From: Streptomyces sp. NBC_00306
GTDB taxonomy: Bacteria > Actinomycetota > Actinomycetes > Streptomycetales > Streptomycetaceae
Direction of reading: 5' to 3'
Assembly: GCF_036169555.1 (NCBI RefSeq)
Contig: NZ_CP108032.1
Location: 2,294,001-2,358,000, forward strand
Length of the DNA: 64,000 nt
Below are positions 60,293-64,000 of this stretch, piece after piece (position 1 is the first letter of the stretch; the number at the start of each line of letters is the position of its first letter). The notes below the pieces were generated by a model, which saw only the letters and a list, made by a program, of their open reading frames with translations, was not told the DNA's origin and searched no databases. Both the position numbers and the translations under genes were made by a program.

Positions 60293-62086
60293 TCAGAGGC
60301 GGGCGGCGGAGAGATCACCGGCGCGCTTGGCGAGCTGGAACTGCCAGTGCGAGAACAGCCGGTCCTCCCGGTGGAGCCGGCGCAGCACCTCCATCACCTC
60401 GTCGACGACGGACTGGTCCGTGATCGATTCGTGCGGGTACAGATGCCGGCGCAGCCGTTCCAGCTGGAGCAGCAGGAGGGCGCCGCTCGGCAGCGGGCTC
60501 TCCAGCGCCCCGTGCGAGTGGACGAAGGTGAGCACGCACGCCGCGGTGGCGTGCAACAGGCAGTACTCCTTGGACAGTTCGAACAGCTCGGCCGACTGTC
60601 CGTACGCCCGCCCCAGGTCGGCCTTGAGCGCCGTCGCGCTGTCGGCCAGCGGGCCCGCCCGGTCGAGGAGTTCCTCGGCCACGTCGGCCGCGCGCTCCAG
60701 GCGGTCCCGCTCGGTGCCGTCGGCCTTCTCCGCCAGGGCCCGCAGCCGGCGCAGACCGTCGGGCGCGGCCAGCACGGCGTCGTCCATACCGCGGCTGAAC
60801 AGCTCCTGCTTCCAGGGCTCGTACACGGGCAATTCACGGTCCATGCCGAAGAGGGTCTCGGCGCGCACCGCCGCTGCTTTACGGATCTCGGGTGAGGCTT
60901 CGCGTGCCGTGGTCAGCAGTCCGTCCAGCTGCTGGCCCAGGTTGCGGAGGTTCACCACGGTGTTCCCGTCGGCGATGTTGGCGACGAGCAGATCGCGCAG
61001 CATCTTCTGGTACGGGCCGTAGTGCGGGTGGTCGCGCAGGAAGAAGCGGGCTCCGAGGACCGTGTTGAGCTGGGACATGGTTCTCTCCAGCAGCGTCGGC
61101 ACCAGGTACTTGACGGCCGACGACCACACGCTGAGCTGCTCCGGCGCGGCCTGGAGGCAGCGCACCGCGCCCAGACTCATCGCATCCGCGATCATCAGGT
61201 CCGCGAACGCCTCGGTCAGCTGACGGCGGCTGTAGGGGACGTCGCTGACCGTGCCGCCGAAGATCACCCGGCCCTCGGTGAAGTCCAGGGTCAGCCGCAG
61301 ACCGGTGTCGACGGCCGACAGCGGGAGGCTGCCGATCACACTGCGCGCCACCTGGGTGGCCTTGAGGGCGATCTCCAGGCCCTGGCCCTCGGCGCCGACC
61401 AGTGCGGAGTCGGGGACGAAGGCCCGCCGCAGGCGCAGCCCGCTGAGGTCGAGCGCGCGCAGACCGTGCAGCTTCTCGACGGGCAGTTCCTCGGCGGCGT
61501 CCGGGGCGAGCTCCCACTTGTCGACGATGAAGATGGAGTACGCCGCGGGGCCGTTGCGCTTGCCGGTACGGGCGTACACGATCATCGTGTCGGCGACGGT
61601 GGCGTTGCCGATCAGCCACTTCTCGCCGGTGAGTTCCCAGCCGCCGTCGACCTTCTCGGCGAACATCTCGTTGGCGATCAGGTCACTGCCGTGTTCGCGC
61701 TCCGACAGTCCCCAGGACAGGCCGCCGCCCCGCTTCATCCGCTCGATCGCCGTGCGCTTCTGCTCCTCGGTGCCGGCGATCCACAGCGGCATGAAGCTGA
61801 GGTTGGTGATCACCAGGGAGGTGGCGGTGGAGGCGTCGCGGCGGGCCACGAGACGCATCAGGTTGAACCCGGTCTCCACGTTGCCCGCCCGGCCGCCCTG
61901 TTCGGCGGGCAGCGAGTACTCATGGACGCTCCAGCGGCGCAGCTGGCTGACGAAGCCGTAGGGGTACTCCTCGTGCTCGTCGTGGTCCATCACGCGGCGG
62001 AAGGACATCCGGCTGCCGTCGTCGAACGGGTCGCCGAGGTACTTCTCGAGCTCTGCGGCCAGTGCGGTGAGATCGGCCTGGGACAT
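60293..62086 (-). CDS. acyl-CoA dehydrogenase, long form (first of a pair)
   Basis: A 597-residue acyl-CoA dehydrogenase. 'LSWGLSEREHGSDLIANEMFAEKV', 'LTGEKWLIGNATVADTMIVYART' and 'ALDLSGLRLRRAFVP' form the flavin and substrate core. About 200 extra helical residues at the C-terminus set it apart from the 380-residue beta-oxidation enzymes. The usual catalytic Glu region is not obvious. Paired enzymes of this kind occur in clusters that introduce a double bond into the fatty-acyl tail of lipopeptides. ATG 62086, eight bases after the stop of its partner gene. Confidence 0.85.
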   Translation of the reverse strand: MSQADLTALAAELEKYLGDPFDDGSRMSFRRVMDHDEHEEYPYGFVSQLRRWSVHEYSLPAEQGGRAGNVETGFNLMRLVARRDASTATSLVITNLSFMPLWIAGTEEQKRTAIERMKRGGGLSWGLSEREHGSDLIANEMFAEKVDGGWELTGEKWLIGNATVADTMIVYARTGKRNGPAAYSIFIVDKWELAPDAAEELPVEKLHGLRALDLSGLRLRRAFVPDSALVGAEGQGLEIALKATQVARSVIGSLPLSAVDTGLRLTLDFTEGRVIFGGTVSDVPYSRRQLTEAFADLMIADAMSLGAVRCLQAAPEQLSVWSSAVKYLVPTLLERTMSQLNTVLGARFFLRDHPHYGPYQKMLRDLLVANIADGNTVVNLRNLGQQLDGLLTTAREASPEIRKAAAVRAETLFGMDRELPVYEPWKQELFSRGMDDAVLAAPDGLRRLRALAEKADGTERDRLERAADVAEELLDRAGPLADSATALKADLGRAYGQSAELFELSKEYCLLHATAACVLTFVHSHGALESPLPSGALLLLQLERLRRHLYPHESITDQSVVDEVMEVLRRLHREDRLFSHWQFQLAKRAGDLSAARL

Positions 62087-62094
62087 GAAGACTC

Positions 62095-63786
62095 CTATCG
62101 GGTCGGCGCCAGCCGCACGGGCAGGGCGGTGAACAGCTGGTCGGTCTCCCGCAGCGTCGCGACGGCGTCGAGCGCCGGTGTCAGGACGGCCCCGTGCCGA
62201 CGGGGGTCGACACCGTCGGCACGGGCGAGGAGGTAGCCGAGCGTGGCGCCCAGCCAGCCGGCGGAGCCGGGTGTCGTGCCGTACAGCGACCGGTCGCGGT
62301 TGGCGTGCCACAGATGGACGCAGGACGCGGCGGCGTGCAGCCAGGCGTACCGTTCGGCTGCGTCCACCAGCGCGTTGGGGTCGGCGCCGCGCTGCTGCGC
62401 GGCGCGCGTCAGCTCCCCGAGTCCGGCCACGGCCTGTGCCAACTGCCGCAGCAGGGCGCCGGTCTGCTCGTCCTCGACCAGCTCGGCCACCGTCACGGCG
62501 GCGTCCGGGAGTCCGGCGAGGACCGGGTCGGCGCCCCGGGCGAACATGTCGAGCCGGTCCGTCTCGTACGCCGGCAGGTCCGCGCCGAGGGTGTAGACCG
62601 CGGCCAGCGCCTCGGGATCGGGCGCGGCCCCACCCTCGGTGAGGGTGGGCAACTGCCCCGCGTACGAGCGCAGATTGGCGAGCGTGCTGGAGTCGATCAC
62701 GCGGACCACGCCGGAGTCCCGCTGGAGCTTCTGGAAGAGCCCGGCACCGCGTTCGCCCTCGCGCAGGACGGAGCGGGTCGCGAGCACCGTGCCGCAGCGG
62801 CGGATCAGTTCGTCGCAGGACTCGGCCACGACGTGCTTGGCGGCCGGCGCCCAGACGCTGAACACCTCGGGCAGCACATGGACGCCGCGCGCCGCGGTCA
62901 GGGCCACCACGTCCGCCGCCAGCAGCGCGGCCGCGGCGACCGCCAGATCGCGCCGGGGGTGCGGCGACTCGGTGAGGACCGCGCGGCCGACCCTGCGGAC
63001 GGAGGCGAAGTCCAGCGCCAGGCGTACGGCGCTGTCGGCGATGCCGAGACTGCCGGCCATGCTCATCAGCCGTACGGCCTGCTGCGCCTTGACGGCGGCC
63101 TCCAGGCCCTCGCCCAGCCGCCCGACGAGCGCGCCGTCCGGCACGCGCAGCCCGGTGAAGCGCATCCGGGCGAGGTCGATGCCGCGCATCCCGCCGGTGC
63201 GTACGGCGGGAACCCGCTCCAACTGCCCCTCGGGCACGTCCGCCAGGTCCAGCAGCACCGCCGAGAAGGCGGCGGGACCGCGGCCGCCGGTGCGGGCGAC
63301 CACATAGACCGCCTCGCAGCGCATGCCCAGGCCGACCATCCACTTCTCGCCGTCCAGCACCCCGTCCGACAGGCGTACGTCGCCGGACAGCAGATCGCTG
63401 CCGTGCTCGGCCTCGGTGAGCGCGAAGGCCACCGCGCCGCCTCGGCAGAGGATCTCCGCGGCCCGGCGCTGCTGCTCGGCGGTGCCGTGCAGCTGGAGGC
63501 AGGTCGCGGCGATGATGCTGAACATCGTGCCGGGCATGATGTTGACGTCCCGGCGGGCCGCGGAGCGCACCAGGGTGAGGCTGCGGTCGAAGGACTCGAA
63601 CGTGCCGCCCCACTCCTTGGGCAGGTAGTTCAGATGGAACCCGGCGCCGACGAGCGCGTCGCACAGCGCGGTGGGGAACTCGTCCCGCTCGTCGCGTTCG
63701 ACGGCCGCCGTGAAACCGTGCGGGTTGGTGTCGTCCCCGGGGTCGCCGAGCAGCTCCTCCAGCTGCTCGGGGGTCAGCGGGCTCAT
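62095..63786 (-). CDS. acyl-CoA dehydrogenase, long form (second of a pair)
   Basis: A 563-residue paralogue of the previous gene: 'FALTEAEHGSDLLSGDVRLSDGVLDGEKWMVG', 'RTGGMRGIDLARMRFTGLRVP' and an extra C-terminal helical region with 'ERYAWLHAAASCVHLWHANRDRSLYG'. The two probably form a heteromeric desaturating flavoenzyme acting on a carrier- or CoA-bound fatty acid. ATG 63786 overlaps the stop of the upstream cut gene (ATGA), so the genes are coupled. Confidence 0.85.
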   Translation of the reverse strand: MSPLTPEQLEELLGDPGDDTNPHGFTAAVERDERDEFPTALCDALVGAGFHLNYLPKEWGGTFESFDRSLTLVRSAARRDVNIMPGTMFSIIAATCLQLHGTAEQQRRAAEILCRGGAVAFALTEAEHGSDLLSGDVRLSDGVLDGEKWMVGLGMRCEAVYVVARTGGRGPAAFSAVLLDLADVPEGQLERVPAVRTGGMRGIDLARMRFTGLRVPDGALVGRLGEGLEAAVKAQQAVRLMSMAGSLGIADSAVRLALDFASVRRVGRAVLTESPHPRRDLAVAAAALLAADVVALTAARGVHVLPEVFSVWAPAAKHVVAESCDELIRRCGTVLATRSVLREGERGAGLFQKLQRDSGVVRVIDSSTLANLRSYAGQLPTLTEGGAAPDPEALAAVYTLGADLPAYETDRLDMFARGADPVLAGLPDAAVTVAELVEDEQTGALLRQLAQAVAGLGELTRAAQQRGADPNALVDAAERYAWLHAAASCVHLWHANRDRSLYGTTPGSAGWLGATLGYLLARADGVDPRRHGAVLTPALDAVATLRETDQLFTALPVRLAPTR

Positions 63787-64000
63787 CGCATGCCCGCCGG
63801 GGAGTCGTGGGCCGGGGTCTCCAGCGGGACCGGGCGGTAGTCGCCGGCCGTGGCGGGGATGTGCACCCCGGAGCTGCGCAGCTGGGCCAGCCGGGTGTGG
63901 AACGCGGCGCCGAGCATCAGGTGGTGGGCGACGTCGGCGACCCGGCGGTTGCCCGGTGTCTTCAGATAGCTGCCGGTCACCCAGTCGTTGAAGCTGCCCA
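63783..64000 (-). CDS. C-terminal end of an unrecognised cluster gene (5' end outside window)
   Basis: The frame is open to the window edge and gives about 72 residues, beginning 'GSFNDWVTGSYLKTPGNRRV' and containing 'VADVAHHLMLGAAFHTRLAQL'. The family cannot be told from this end piece. Its stop overlaps the start of the second acyl-CoA dehydrogenase gene (ATGA), which places it in the same operon. Confidence 0.6.
   Translation of the reverse strand, partial: GSFNDWVTGSYLKTPGNRRVADVAHHLMLGAAFHTRLAQLRSSGVHIPATAGDYRPVPLETPAHDSPAGMR

Noticed and set aside
60293..63664. A single open frame of 1123 codons covering both acyl-CoA dehydrogenase genes
   Set aside because: Only the part from 62086 downward is a real acyl-CoA dehydrogenase; the upstream extension is Arg/Gly-rich antisense-like translation overlapping the second dehydrogenase gene in another frame.

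Overview
The window is very GC-rich actinobacterial DNA, almost certainly from a Streptomyces chromosome. Supporting signs are GTG, TTG and apparently one CTG start codon, ATGA/GTGA/TGATG gene overlaps, long spurious ORFs on the opposite strand, a class A RNase P RNA, LLM/F420-type enzymes, a DmdR-era style siderophore-binding lipoprotein and a SARP regulator. Some 55 protein genes (three cut or broken), one structural RNA, one riboswitch, one MITE-like element and several operators and terminators can be supported.

Left part (1-16.9 kb): mostly housekeeping and single genes. These are the end of an SDR gene, a P450, an aldo/keto reductase, the remnant of an alcohol dehydrogenase, a SnoaL-like protein, a MazG-like pyrophosphohydrolase, a frameshifted exonuclease-like gene, rnpB, a MerR regulator with a membrane protein, an RNB-domain ribonuclease, YaaA, KDPG aldolase, the coupled operon Nif3 / coiled-coil zinc ribbon / RNase H-CobC fusion / GNAT, an iron-siderophore binding protein, and an unrecognised protein followed by a 52-residue peptide.

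Middle part (16.9-47.8 kb): the main interest. Genes closely resembling the mycobacterial KstR (cholesterol) regulon are scattered here: an SDR/ADH/MaoC operon (Hsd4A- and Hsd4B-like), FadE34-like fused acyl-CoA dehydrogenase plus Ltp1-like thiolase, an F420-type LLM oxidoreductase, KstR itself, a ferredoxin and aldehyde dehydrogenase pair, an MBL-fold hydrolase, a FadA5-like thiolase and CYP125. Upstream of them lie KstR-type boxes (T-nn-AAC-nn-GTT-nn-A). In addition, five promoters carry a second, different 17-bp dyad with consensus TCTGACGnnnCGTCAGA, and three of these five sit beside a KstR-like box or other palindrome. No sterol ring-degradation gene is present, so the set looks like a side-chain (isoprenoid or sterol-like) oxidation regulon. 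A glycosyltransferase / methyltransferase / alpha-toroid operon of unknown role shares the intergenic KstR box with kstR.

Inserted in this middle part are a DesK/DesR-like two-component pair, an MFS exporter, a 220-bp MITE, an amidase, and a complete cobalamin-riboswitch operon (39.0-45.0 kb). That operon encodes two secreted, membrane-anchored proteins, EcfT, a fused double ATPase and an S component, i.e. an ECF vitamin B12 importer with a surface alpha-toroid protein that may act like an intrinsic factor.

Right part (47.8-64 kb): a lower-GC pair consisting of a membrane protein and a TIR/transmembrane/beta-propeller protein (candidate signalling or defence module), a GT87-PAP2 fusion, a DUF2330-like protein, an O-methyltransferase, a divergent MerR gene pair, and then the edge of a SARP-controlled biosynthetic cluster (FAD amine oxidoreductase, Sfp-type phosphopantetheinyl transferase, two atypical acyl-CoA dehydrogenases and one cut gene) that continues beyond the window.
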